This document shows, in pieces, positions 10,492 through 18,699 of a DNA stretch of 44,119 nucleotides. Under the pieces are notes generated by a model. The model ran no database searches. It was not told the DNA's origin and saw nothing but the letters and a program-made list of their open reading frames with translations. The stretch comes from an uncultured Bacteroidales bacterium. Its GTDB lineage: Bacteria; Bacteroidota; Bacteroidia; Bacteroidales; P3. The stretch is taken from contig CAJOFL010000038.1 of assembly GCA_905233895.1 (NCBI GenBank), positions 1-44,119 on the forward strand. The letters are read 5' to 3'. Position 1 is the stretch's first letter. The number at the start of each line of letters is the position of its first letter. Made by a program: the position numbers and the translations under genes.

Positions 10492-10902
10492 ATGAGAAAA
10501 GGAATTGTAATCACGCTGGCACTCTGTCTGTTAGGCGGTATTGTGTGGGCACAGGACAAGCCTAGCAAACGCGAGCGCAAGAAGAATCTGGTGGTCAAGG
10601 AGTGGAACACCAAGAGCGGCACCAAGACGCCCTATCTCGACAATGTCGTTACCTACGACGAGTTGGGCCGCAAGATTGAGGAGATTGAGTATGCCTCCTA
10701 TGGCCAGAAGAAGCGTATCACCTATGAGTATGAGGGCGAGTCGACCCGTTGTACCCGTCAGGTGGAGTACGACGACAAGAACCACGCCGTCCGCATCAAG
10801 AAGTTCGAATACAATGACGACGGCACCAAAAAGGTTCAATACAACTATAAGCCCAACGGCAAGCTGGAGAGTACTAAAACGTTTGAATATAGTTATAAAT
10901 GA
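10492..10902 (+). CDS. Small secreted protein with YD-like repeats
   Basis: A 136-residue product with a clear signal peptide (MRKGIVITLALCLLGGIVWAQ). The mature part is highly charged and has short repeats of the type VVTYDELGRKIEEIEY, ITYEYEGES, VEYDDKNHAVRIKKFEY and YNYKPNGKLESTKTFEY, reminiscent of single RHS/YD or MORN-like beta-hairpins. It lacks the length of an RHS toxin. The start at 10492 follows a consensus promoter; the upstream in-frame ATG at 10435 lies inside the promoter. Its stop overlaps the VTC gene start by 4 nt. The function is unknown; a periplasmic accessory of the downstream system is plausible. Confidence 0.8.
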   Translation: MRKGIVITLALCLLGGIVWAQDKPSKRERKKNLVVKEWNTKSGTKTPYLDNVVTYDELGRKIEEIEYASYGQKKRITYEYEGESTRCTRQVEYDDKNHAVRIKKFEYNDDGTKKVQYNYKPNGKLESTKTFEYSYK

Positions 10903-11654
10903 GCATCTTGGAGCAGATGCCCTCCATAGGGCTGGACGATATGAAGGCTGTGCGGCTGATGAACCGCATGGACCGGAAGTATATGGCGTCCGCCTCGCAG
11001 CTGGAGGAACTGCTCTCGCGGGTGGCTGAGGGCTACTATGTGCAACATATTGAGCACAATCCGGTAGCTCCGTACCGTACACTCTACTTCGACACCGCCA
11101 ACCTGCGCATGTACACCATGCACCACAACCAGAAGCTCAACCGTCAGAAACTGCGCGTCCGCACCTACCGCTCGACCGACACTACCTTCTTCGAAATCAA
11201 GAACAAAGATAACAAAAAGAAGACCCGCAAGGTACGAATCCCGATAGATGTGTCGATGTTCGATAGCGCGCTGCGAGTACCTGAGGTTGAGCAGTTTGTG
11301 AATGGTAACACGCCGTATCCGAGTGACTCGCTCCATGAATGTCTTGAGAACCGTTTCGAGCGCATCACGCTGGTGGACAAGGCAATGAGCGAACGTATCA
11401 CTATCGACAGTGGCATCCGTTTCCACAACAGGGCAACTGGAATTGACGCCGATATTTCAAAATTGCTGGTCATTGAGGTGAAGCATGAGGTGGGTGCCCC
11501 CATGAGCGACATGGAACGGGCGTTGCACGAGATGCACATCCTCCCGCGACGCATGAGCAAGTACTGCATCGGCACAGCCCTGACCGACCCCTCGGTCAAA
11601 AGCAACCGCTTTAAGGAGAAATTGTTATACATCAACAAAATACAATCATTATGA
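10899..11654 (+). CDS. VTC-domain polyphosphate polymerase-like protein
   Basis: A 251-residue soluble protein of the VTC/CYTH-like tunnel fold, the family of the yeast vacuolar transporter chaperone catalytic subunit that makes polyphosphate from ATP. Visible family motifs are RMDRKYM at the N-terminus (the basic-residue strand), KLRVRTYR (the paired-arginine strand), FEIKNK, and LVIEVKHE with the metal-binding glutamate. The set suggests an active tunnel, but the product in bacteria is not established for all members. It is coupled by ATGA overlaps to both neighbours, and the next gene encodes the DUF4956 membrane partner. Confidence 0.9.
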   Translation: MSILEQMPSIGLDDMKAVRLMNRMDRKYMASASQLEELLSRVAEGYYVQHIEHNPVAPYRTLYFDTANLRMYTMHHNQKLNRQKLRVRTYRSTDTTFFEIKNKDNKKKTRKVRIPIDVSMFDSALRVPEVEQFVNGNTPYPSDSLHECLENRFERITLVDKAMSERITIDSGIRFHNRATGIDADISKLLVIEVKHEVGAPMSDMERALHEMHILPRRMSKYCIGTALTDPSVKSNRFKEKLLYINKIQSL

Positions 11655-12370
11655 AACTCTTGCAAGAGACATTCGACGCCGGCATCGCCAGCGAGTTCGG
11701 CGAGCAGTTGGGCGACCAGTCGATCGACCTCCTGGGGGTACCCCTTTTCGACGGCCCCAGCCTTTGGACGTTCCTCATACGCTTCGCTTTCAACCTGCTG
11801 GTATGCTGGGTGATAACGCATTTCCTCTATTATCGGAAAAGCCACCGCCGCGATTACTATTTCACCTATATGCTCTTCTCCACCGCCATATTCCTCATAC
11901 TTTACAACCTGCAGAACATGACGGTTGAAGTTGGCATCGCCCTCGGACTCTTCGGTATCTTCAGCATGATTCGTTATCGCACCGAGCAACTTCCCATCCG
12001 TGAGATGACCTATCTTTTTGTGCTCATCGGCATCAGCATCATCAATGGCGCCGGCATGACTTCAAGTTACACCGCTTTTCTGGTGACCAACCTGCTGGTC
12101 ATCTTGCTTGTATGGCTTCTCGAAAGCCTCGGATTCAGCCATCGGCAGGCCAATAAGATTATCAACTACGAGAAAATCGACCTCATCCGGCCCGACCGCC
12201 GCGAGGAACTGCTGGCCGACCTCCGTGAACGTACTGGCCTAAATATCACCAAGGTGCAGGTGGGAAGCATCAACTTCCTCAAGGACACCGCCTTCCTAAA
12301 GGTGACTTACATTCCCGAGGATGACGAGCAGAACGAAATTGACATGATTACCAAATTCAAACAGAAATGA
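11651..12370 (+). CDS. DUF4956 membrane protein
   Basis: A 239-residue protein. After an amphipathic N-terminus there are about four membrane helices (WTFLIRFAFNLLVCWVITHF, then YFTYMLFSTAIFLILY, IALGLFGIFSMIRY, LVTNLLVILLVWLLE), including the family motif GLFGIFSMIRYRTEQLPIREMTYLF, and then a cytoplasmic C-terminal domain of about 80 residues. DUF4956 is commonly encoded beside VTC-domain proteins, so it probably anchors or serves as the channel for the VTC enzyme. Its start overlaps the VTC stop and its stop overlaps the next start. Confidence 0.9.
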   Translation: MKLLQETFDAGIASEFGEQLGDQSIDLLGVPLFDGPSLWTFLIRFAFNLLVCWVITHFLYYRKSHRRDYYFTYMLFSTAIFLILYNLQNMTVEVGIALGLFGIFSMIRYRTEQLPIREMTYLFVLIGISIINGAGMTSSYTAFLVTNLLVILLVWLLESLGFSHRQANKIINYEKIDLIRPDRREELLADLRERTGLNITKVQVGSINFLKDTAFLKVTYIPEDDEQNEIDMITKFKQK

Positions 12371-14064
12371 AATACGTGCCTTACTTCGTATTGGCCGTGG
12401 CCATGATGCTGGCCGTGGGATGCAATCGGGATGAGATAACGGTGGTCGATGATGCCACCGGCGGTGGAGGTGTCAACATCGACGATGTGGACGACATCGA
12501 CACCAATTATGACCGTACTGTGGCCATTGTCTTTTCCACCTCGGGCAACGCCACCGTCAGCGGGGTGGGCGACAGCCTGGATGTCACTCTCAGCGGTAAT
12601 GACGTCACCATCCGCAACCTCGGAACCGAGAAGGTGCTATACCGCCTCTCCGGCTCCACTACCGACGGTTTTCTGAAAATCTATAGCGGACGCAAGCAGA
12701 CCATAGCGCTCAACAGCGTGAGCCTCAAGAACAGCCGCGGAGCCGCCATCAACGTGCAGGGCTACGAGACCACTCCCAACAAGGGCAAACGCCTCGACCT
12801 CGTGCTCAACGGAAGCAGCACTTTGGCCGATGGGTCGAACTACAGTCTCACCCCCGCCACTGAGGATGAGAAGGGTGTGGTCTTCAGCGAAGGCCAGATT
12901 GTCGTAAGCGGCAGCGGTACCCTCACTGTAACCGCCACAGGCAAGGCCGGCATCAGTAGCGACGACTATGTGGCGTTCCTCCAAGGCTGCAGCGTCAATG
13001 TCACCTCATCGGCCGGCCACGGCATCCGTGGCAAGGACTATGTCCTCGTCAGCGGCGGCATGCTGGATATCAGCGTCTCGGCCGACGGCAAGAAGGGCAT
13101 CAGCAGCGACAGCCTCGTCCGCTTCGACGGCGGCCAGACCACCATCGCTGTCACCGGCAGTACGGTGGTTGAGAGCGGCGACACCAGCGGTACAGCCGGT
13201 ATCAAGGCCGACCAGCTCTTCGAGATGAACAACGGCACACTTACCGTCACCAACAGCGGCAAGGGCGGCAAGGGCATCAGCTGCGACGGTCCGGCCTATT
13301 TCCGCGGTGGTGAAATCAAAATTACTGTCACTGGCCAGAACTTCGGCTCATCCTCTGGTGGCGGATGGCCCGGCCCTGGCGGTGGTGGCTGGGGTGGCAA
13401 CGACAATAGCGTCGGTGCCAAAGGTATCAAGTGTGACGGCAACATCGAAATATCAGGTGGCGTCATCACTGTTGTGGCCTCCAACCATGAAGGTATTGAA
13501 ACCAAGGGTACCCTCACCGTCACCGGAGGCCGGATTTATGCCCAGTCGTCCGACGATGCTATCAACTCCTCCTCCACTATGACAATCACCGGCGGCTACA
13601 TCTGCGCCTACTCCACTGGAAACGACGGTCTCGACGCCAACGGCAACTGCTATATTAGCGGCGGTGTGGTCTACGCCATCGGCAAGTCCTCGCCCGAAGT
13701 GGCCATCGACGCCAACACAGAGGGTGGCTACAAACTCTACATTCAGGAGGGTGCCACCGTTATCGCCCTGGGCGACATAGAGCGCGGTTCACAACTCTCG
13801 CAGACCTGCTACCAGGCCTCCTCGTGGAGTAAGAACGTGTGGTATTCCATGACCGTGGGCGACCAGGTCTATGCCTTCAAAACTCCTGCTTCCGGCGGCA
13901 CCAAGATGGTTGTCACCGGCCCCCAACAGCCGTCGCTCAAGAAAGGTGTGACTGTCAGCGGCGGCACCGAGATACTCAACGGAATGTTCAACCTGCAGCC
14001 TGAAGTAAGCGGCGGCGACAATGTAAACCTCTCCAACTACTCCAGTGGTGGAGGCTGGTGGTAG
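12367..14064 (+). CDS. Cthe_2159-like beta-helix carbohydrate-binding lipoprotein
   Basis: A 565-residue protein with a lipoprotein signal (MKYVPYFVLAVAMMLAVGC, acylated Cys19). The rest is a long parallel beta-helix built of Gly/Asp/Ser-rich repeats such as GIKADQLFEMNNGTLTVTNSG and GIKCDGNIEISGGVITVVAS, with DD and SDD turn motifs as in the calcium- and polygalacturonate-binding Cthe_2159 family. A low-complexity Gly/Pro/Trp loop (near residues 325-342) interrupts the helix and the end is GGGWW. Outer-membrane or surface location is likely. In the operon it would sit outside the VTC/DUF4956 pair; what it binds is unknown. Confidence 0.85.
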   Translation: MKYVPYFVLAVAMMLAVGCNRDEITVVDDATGGGGVNIDDVDDIDTNYDRTVAIVFSTSGNATVSGVGDSLDVTLSGNDVTIRNLGTEKVLYRLSGSTTDGFLKIYSGRKQTIALNSVSLKNSRGAAINVQGYETTPNKGKRLDLVLNGSSTLADGSNYSLTPATEDEKGVVFSEGQIVVSGSGTLTVTATGKAGISSDDYVAFLQGCSVNVTSSAGHGIRGKDYVLVSGGMLDISVSADGKKGISSDSLVRFDGGQTTIAVTGSTVVESGDTSGTAGIKADQLFEMNNGTLTVTNSGKGGKGISCDGPAYFRGGEIKITVTGQNFGSSSGGGWPGPGGGGWGGNDNSVGAKGIKCDGNIEISGGVITVVASNHEGIETKGTLTVTGGRIYAQSSDDAINSSSTMTITGGYICAYSTGNDGLDANGNCYISGGVVYAIGKSSPEVAIDANTEGGYKLYIQEGATVIALGDIERGSQLSQTCYQASSWSKNVWYSMTVGDQVYAFKTPASGGTKMVVTGPQQPSLKKGVTVSGGTEILNGMFNLQPEVSGGDNVNLSNYSSGGGWW

Positions 14065-14082
14065 TGTTTAGTGTTTAGTGGT
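14062..14082 (+). repeat. 7-bp tandem repeat filling an intergenic gap
   Basis: TAGTGTT occurs twice and is followed by TAGTGGT. The first TAG is the stop codon of the beta-helix gene and the next gene starts right after the repeat at 14083. Read on the other strand the unit is CTAAACA, the same unit as at 23853-23880. Confidence 0.85.
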
Positions 14083-14922
14083 ATGAAGAAGAGCGTAATA
14101 ATACTTGTGGTGACTTTGCTGGCCTGTATGCCGGCAATTGCCCAGACCGAATCCAACCTGGATTCGGAAATGGGCGGTTGCTTCTCGCTTGCAGTGGATA
14201 AAAAACTTGCCAAAGGCCTGCATCTCCGCCTCGAGGAGGAAATCAGTATTGACAACAACTTTGGAACATTTGACAGGTTCTATACCACCTTGGGCCTCAA
14301 CTATAAGGTAAATGACTACCTGAAACTCGGCGTTGCCTATGCTATGATTAACCCATACAGTGCCGCAAACCATGCCTTCAAGGACATTCGCCACCGCCTG
14401 ATACTCGACGCCACCGGCGGCTTCCGTTTCGGCCACTGGCGCCTTTCGCTCAAGGAACGATTCCGGGCTACATACCGCACCGGTGAAATGAATCTCTACC
14501 AGAACCCGCGCACCGCCCTCACCCTCAGGAGCCGTCTGAAGCTGCAATATAAAGGGTTGCGCCGTATTGAACCTTATGCATATATCGAGCTGCGCAACAT
14601 TCTCAATGCCCCTGTAATTGATGCTGTCTATAATACCGCCACCGACACGTGGGGATACTATTCCGACGGCACCTTCACCCAGAAGGGAGAGGCGGGATGG
14701 TTCATCGACGGCTGGAACGGCTGCTATGTCAATCGGCTGCGTGGAACCGTGGGGGTGGAGTACCGCCTTTCGCGCTACAGTTCTGTTGATATAAGCCTAA
14801 TGGCTGACCACAAGATAGATAAAGTCGTAGATGCCAATGCCGAAGGCACAAAACTCAAGTCCTATACTCTTGAAAAAGGCTTCGTCGGCTGGCTCTCTGT
14901 TGGCTACTGCTACTCATTCTAA
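14083..14922 (+). CDS. DUF2490 domain outer-membrane protein
   Basis: A 279-residue protein with a signal peptide (MKKSVIILVVTLLACMPAIAQ). The mature part has alternating aromatic beta-strands (LHLRLEEEISI, YTTLGLNYKV, YLKLGVAYAM, RHRLILDATGGF, WRLSLKERFRATY, and so on) and ends in SVGYCYSF, a terminal-aromatic beta-strand typical of a small beta-barrel. This matches DUF2490 outer-membrane proteins. The start at 14083 was preferred over the ATG at 14071, which lies inside the 7-bp repeat. It is probably the last gene of the VTC operon and may be its outer-membrane component; that link rests on position only. Confidence 0.85.
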   Translation: MKKSVIILVVTLLACMPAIAQTESNLDSEMGGCFSLAVDKKLAKGLHLRLEEEISIDNNFGTFDRFYTTLGLNYKVNDYLKLGVAYAMINPYSAANHAFKDIRHRLILDATGGFRFGHWRLSLKERFRATYRTGEMNLYQNPRTALTLRSRLKLQYKGLRRIEPYAYIELRNILNAPVIDAVYNTATDTWGYYSDGTFTQKGEAGWFIDGWNGCYVNRLRGTVGVEYRLSRYSSVDISLMADHKIDKVVDANAEGTKLKSYTLEKGFVGWLSVGYCYSF

Positions 14923-14933
14923 ATCCCCTCCGT

Positions 14934-17000
14934 ATGAAAAAGATACTGTTATCTGTAACTGCCGTTTTACTTTTCGCTTTTCACTTTTCATTTTGCTGCG
15001 CACAGTCTTTCCCGTGGCAGGACACCACCAAGAGTCTCGACCAAAGGGTTGAGTGGCTTATTGACAACCTTACACTTGACGAGAAGTTGAGTCTTATGGT
15101 ACATCAGAACCCAGCCATCGAACGGGTTGGCCTGCCGGCCTATAGCTGGTGGAACGAGGCGTTGCACGGCGTGGGGCGTGCGGGTATTGCCACAGTATAT
15201 CCTATGCCTATCGCGTTGGCTGCTACCTTCGACCCGTCAATGATTCGCAGCGTGTTCAACAATGTGGCCCTCGAAGCCCGAATCAAATACCAGCAGGCGC
15301 AGGACACCGGTGGCTACGGCGACTACACTGGACTTACCTTCTTCACCCCCAATATCAACATCTTCCGCGACCCCCGCTGGGGGCGCGGTATGGAGACCTA
15401 CGGCGAAGACCCTTATCTCACTGCAATGATGGGCCTTGCTTGCGTGGAAGGACTGCAAGGTGGCCACACTGCCGCATGCCTAAAGCACTTCGCCGTGCAT
15501 AGCGGCCCTGAGGGTGTGCGACATGAGTTTGATAGCAGGGTAGGGGAGCGCGACTTGCGTACCACCTATCTTCCAGCGTTTGAATATATCATAAAGAACA
15601 GCGATGTGGCGCAAGTGATGTGCGGGTATAATCGACTCAACGGGGAGCCCTGCTGCACTAACCGCCACCTCTTCGACATCTTGCGTAACGAATGGAGGTA
15701 CGACGGTATCCTTGTTACCGACTGCTGGGCGCTGAACGACGCCTACGAGACTGATACCGTCATTCCGCGTCACCGTACCCACTCCACCGCCGCTGCGGCC
15801 TATGGCGATGCTTTCGGCCGCGAGGTGGACCTCGAGTGCGGTAGCGGCCTGCCTGCTCTGCGCGAGGCGGTGCAGCAAGGACTGGTGCCTGAGAGCAAGG
15901 TCGACGAGCATGTGCGCCGCCTGCTGAAGGTGCGTATAGGTGTGACTGGCTCTGCTAGTACGGCTATCCCTGCTAGTACGGCTATCCCAGCCGATGTCGC
16001 TGCCAGCAGTATGGTGCTGCTGAAGAACAACGGTGTGCTGCCGCTCAAGAAGAATGAATTCCTCCGCCTCGAAGGCCCCAATGCCTATGACAGCTTGATG
16101 CCGCTTGGCAACTACAATGGTACCCCTAAACATACAGTTACCATCGGCGAGGCTCTGGGGAGATATCAGGTGCTTAGTGCTGGTGACGGCAAGACCCTTG
16201 TCTATGTTGGCGGCCTCAATCCCCAGCTTGAAGGCGAGGAACTTCCAGTGGAGAAGGAAGGTTTTTGTAAGGGAGACCGTACCCGCATTGAGCTGCCGCA
16301 GGAACAGGTGGACGAGATAAAAACATTCAAAGCCCAAGGTTACCACGTTGTGCTAGTGTTATGCACAGGTAGCGCTATTGCACTTGAGAACGTCATTGAC
16401 GACTGCGATGCTGTACTTGTGGCATGGTATGGCGGTCAGGATATGGGTACAGCCGTCAAAGAGTTGCTTTTTGGTGAGCGTGACGACTTCGGCCACCTGC
16501 CCGTCACATTCTACCGCTCGACCGACCAATTGCCGTCGTTTGACGACTATAATATGCAGGGACGAACCTATCGCTATCCTGCTACAGATCCGCTCTTCCC
16601 CTTTGGCTACGGTTTGAGCTACAGTTTCTACCAGCTTTATGAGACTCAGGTTAGTGAGGCCGACTTTACGGTAGAGGGTATAATAAGCCAGTGCAATACC
16701 GACGTGCCTGATGCCGCCGTCCATAGTACTGTGGTGCAGGTTTATCTGAAGTACAACGACGTACAGAACGACCCCGAGAAGCAACTCGTCGGCCTTTGCC
16801 CCGTTACCTTCCTCAAGGGCGAGTCTACTCGCAAGCCGTTCAAGATAGAGTTGGATCCCTTCTGGTTCCGCCAGTTCAACCCCGAAACCGGCCAAATGGA
16901 AGAACCCAAGGACGGCACGGAGTTTACCATACAGGTCGGCTTCTCCAGTGACGACCGCGATTTGTTTGATTACCCATTCACTTATCACAACCGCAAATGA
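14934..17000 (+). CDS. Secreted GH3 glycoside hydrolase (beta-xylosidase/glucosidase type)
   Basis: A 688-residue exported retaining glycosidase. Signal peptide residues 1-23; GH3 N-terminal barrel with ERVGLPAYSWWNEALHGV, NINIFRDPRWGRGMETYGEDPYL, LKHFAVHSGPEG and the nucleophile D263 in GILVTDCWAL; then the C-terminal sandwich (SMVLLKNNGVLPLK, WYGGQDMGTAVKELLFG) and an FnIII-like end (FPFGYGLSYSFYQ). The motif set resembles the beta-xylosidase branch. The linker between the two catalytic domains is short and contains a perfect 18-bp tandem duplication (ASTAIPASTAIPA). The signal-peptide core is written in 7-bp repeats. The stop overlaps the GH29 start by 4 nt. Confidence 0.9.
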   Translation: MKKILLSVTAVLLFAFHFSFCCAQSFPWQDTTKSLDQRVEWLIDNLTLDEKLSLMVHQNPAIERVGLPAYSWWNEALHGVGRAGIATVYPMPIALAATFDPSMIRSVFNNVALEARIKYQQAQDTGGYGDYTGLTFFTPNINIFRDPRWGRGMETYGEDPYLTAMMGLACVEGLQGGHTAACLKHFAVHSGPEGVRHEFDSRVGERDLRTTYLPAFEYIIKNSDVAQVMCGYNRLNGEPCCTNRHLFDILRNEWRYDGILVTDCWALNDAYETDTVIPRHRTHSTAAAAYGDAFGREVDLECGSGLPALREAVQQGLVPESKVDEHVRRLLKVRIGVTGSASTAIPASTAIPADVAASSMVLLKNNGVLPLKKNEFLRLEGPNAYDSLMPLGNYNGTPKHTVTIGEALGRYQVLSAGDGKTLVYVGGLNPQLEGEELPVEKEGFCKGDRTRIELPQEQVDEIKTFKAQGYHVVLVLCTGSAIALENVIDDCDAVLVAWYGGQDMGTAVKELLFGERDDFGHLPVTFYRSTDQLPSFDDYNMQGRTYRYPATDPLFPFGYGLSYSFYQLYETQVSEADFTVEGIISQCNTDVPDAAVHSTVVQVYLKYNDVQNDPEKQLVGLCPVTFLKGESTRKPFKIELDPFWFRQFNPETGQMEEPKDGTEFTIQVGFSSDDRDLFDYPFTYHNRK
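14964..14991 (+). repeat. Imperfect 7-bp repeats within the GH3 signal peptide
   Basis: GTTTTAC, TTTTCGC, TTTTCAC and TTTTCAT follow each other in register and encode the hydrophobic core of the GH3 signal peptide. The same unit recurs as four perfect copies in the signal peptide of the next gene. Confidence 0.8.
15952..15987 (+). repeat. 18-bp perfect tandem duplication in GH3 linker
   Basis: CTGCTAGTACGGCTATCC is present twice in tandem. It encodes a repeated six-residue unit (ASTAIP) between the GH3 N-terminal barrel and the C-terminal sandwich, where most relatives have a longer conserved linker. Confidence 0.95.
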
Positions 17001-18262
17001 GAAAGACACTTTTGGCTTTTGCCGCCTTTTCACTTTTCACTTTTCACTTTTCACTATGTCAGGCGCAGCACGACAGCATCCCGGAGAGCGACCCAACCAT
17101 ATTGCAGCGTATCGACGAGTGGCAAGATCTGAAGTTTGGCTTTATGATGCACTGGGGTGTTTACGCGCAGTGGGGCATCGTGGAAAGTTGGAATATCTGC
17201 AATGAACCTTGGATCAACCGTAATGGTGTCAACTACGAGGACTACAAGCGCTCCTACTGGGCGCTGAACCGTACGTTCAATCCGCAGCATTTCGACCCGG
17301 AGGGATGGGCTGCTGCCGCCAAAGGTGCCGGTATGAGGTATGTGGTCTTTACAACCAAGCACCACGACGGCTTCTGCATGTTCGACAGCCGTTATACCGA
17401 CTATACCAGCATGGGCTCCGATTGTCCGGCAAAGACTGACTTTACGCGCGGCGTGGTTGATGCTTTTCGCAACGCGGGCTTCTGGACGGGCCTCTATTTC
17501 AGTAAGCCTGACTGGCACTGCGACGACTACTGGGCCCACGAGTGGGCTACACCCGACCGCAACGTTAACTACTCCATCGCCGACCATCCCGACCGCTGGC
17601 AGCGCTATTGCGACTTCACCTATAACCAGATATATGAGTTGACACACAACTACGGCACCGTTGATATCCTTTGGCTCGACGGCGGATGGGTGCGCCCCGA
17701 GTGGAGCGTGAACGACGAGACCCGCCCGTGGCTCGGCTGCAGCGGTCAGGTGCAGGACGTTGATATGCCGCGTATCGCCCGTATGGCCCGTGAAAAGAAC
17801 CCACAGATGATTATCGTCGACCGCTCGGTGGGTGGTCGCTACGAGAACTACCGTACCCCTGAAAAACAGGTGCCCGATACACTTCTGCCCTATCCTTGGG
17901 AGACTTGCATGACTATGGGCGACAGTTGGAGTTATGTGCCTAACGATAACTACAAGTCCACCAAGACCCTCATCCACATGCTTTGCGACGTGGTGGCCAA
18001 AGGGGGCAACCTGCTGCTCAACGTGGGGCCCGATGCCGACGGGAACCTGCCCACGGAAGCATTGAAGCGCATGGAGGAGATTGGACGTTGGTTGGATAAA
18101 AACGGATACGCCATTTATGATACCCGCCCTCTGTATCCTTATTGCGAAGGTAACGTACGTTACACCCAGTCGAAAGACGGCAAGCACCAGTATGCAATCA
18201 CCCTCACCGACGAAGCCCCATACGCCACCGTGAAGGAACTTAAAGGTAAGAACCGCAAATGA
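16997..18262 (+). CDS. Secreted GH29 alpha-L-fucosidase
   Basis: Removes alpha-linked L-fucose from glycans in the periplasm or outside the cell. The 421-residue protein has a signal peptide (residues 1-24, ending CQAQ), the catalytic barrel with MMHWGVYAQWG, TTKHHDGFCMFDS, the nucleophile D228 in DILWLDGGW, and KGGNLLLNVGPDADGNLP. The C-terminus ends soon after the barrel (KELKGKNRK), so most of the usual C-terminal beta-sandwich is missing. The last 12 bases are identical to the last 12 bases of the preceding GH3 gene, so the gene is flanked by a short direct repeat. It overlaps both neighbours by 4 nt. Confidence 0.92.
   Translation: MRKTLLAFAAFSLFTFHFSLCQAQHDSIPESDPTILQRIDEWQDLKFGFMMHWGVYAQWGIVESWNICNEPWINRNGVNYEDYKRSYWALNRTFNPQHFDPEGWAAAAKGAGMRYVVFTTKHHDGFCMFDSRYTDYTSMGSDCPAKTDFTRGVVDAFRNAGFWTGLYFSKPDWHCDDYWAHEWATPDRNVNYSIADHPDRWQRYCDFTYNQIYELTHNYGTVDILWLDGGWVRPEWSVNDETRPWLGCSGQVQDVDMPRIARMAREKNPQMIIVDRSVGGRYENYRTPEKQVPDTLLPYPWETCMTMGDSWSYVPNDNYKSTKTLIHMLCDVVAKGGNLLLNVGPDADGNLPTEALKRMEEIGRWLDKNGYAIYDTRPLYPYCEGNVRYTQSKDGKHQYAITLTDEAPYATVKELKGKNRK
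17027..17054 (+). repeat. Four perfect 7-bp repeats in the GH29 signal peptide
   Basis: TTTTCAC is repeated four times and encodes residues SLFTFHFSL of the signal peptide core. Because 7 is not a multiple of 3, gain or loss of one or two units would shift the frame of the fucosidase. Confidence 0.95.
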
Positions 18263-18699
18263 CAAAGGAAGAAAGATACGCGGCTCTGTTGCCGCAAGTG
18301 AAATCGCTCTGCGAGGGTGAGAACGACATTATTGCCAAGATGGCCAACGTTAGTGCGTTATTGCACCGCGAATTCGGCTTCTGGTGGACTGGATTCTACA
18401 GAGTTGAGAATAACGAATTGCTATTGGGCCCCTTCCAAGGACCGATTGCCTGTGTGCATATCGCCTACGGGCGCGGAGTGTGCGGTACTGCGTGGAAGGA
18501 ACGCCGCACGGTGGTGGTACCCGACGTGGAGGAGTTCCCCGGACATATCGCCTGTTCCAGCGAGAGCCGTAGTGAGATAGTTGTGCCAGTCTTCAAAGGC
18601 GATTATGTAATCGCCGTACTTGATATCGACAGCCGCGAACTGTCCACCTTTGATGAGGTGGACAGTCGATGGCTGGAGAAAGTGGTTGAGTTTATTTGA
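18259..18699 (+). CDS. msrC: Free methionine-(R)-sulfoxide reductase (GAF type)
   Basis: Reduces free L-methionine-R-sulfoxide in the cytoplasm. The 146-residue single GAF domain has FGFWWTGFYRVE, then the three family cysteines C65 (GPIACVHI), C75 (GRGVCGTAW) and C99 (GHIACSSESRSEIVVP), corresponding to C84, C94 and C118 of the E. coli enzyme. Length is normal. It is coupled to the fucosidase by an ATGA overlap, although the functions are unrelated, and its 3' end overlaps the convergent oxidoreductase gene by 8 nt. Confidence 0.92.
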   Translation: MTKEERYAALLPQVKSLCEGENDIIAKMANVSALLHREFGFWWTGFYRVENNELLLGPFQGPIACVHIAYGRGVCGTAWKERRTVVVPDVEEFPGHIACSSESRSEIVVPVFKGDYVIAVLDIDSRELSTFDEVDSRWLEKVVEFI

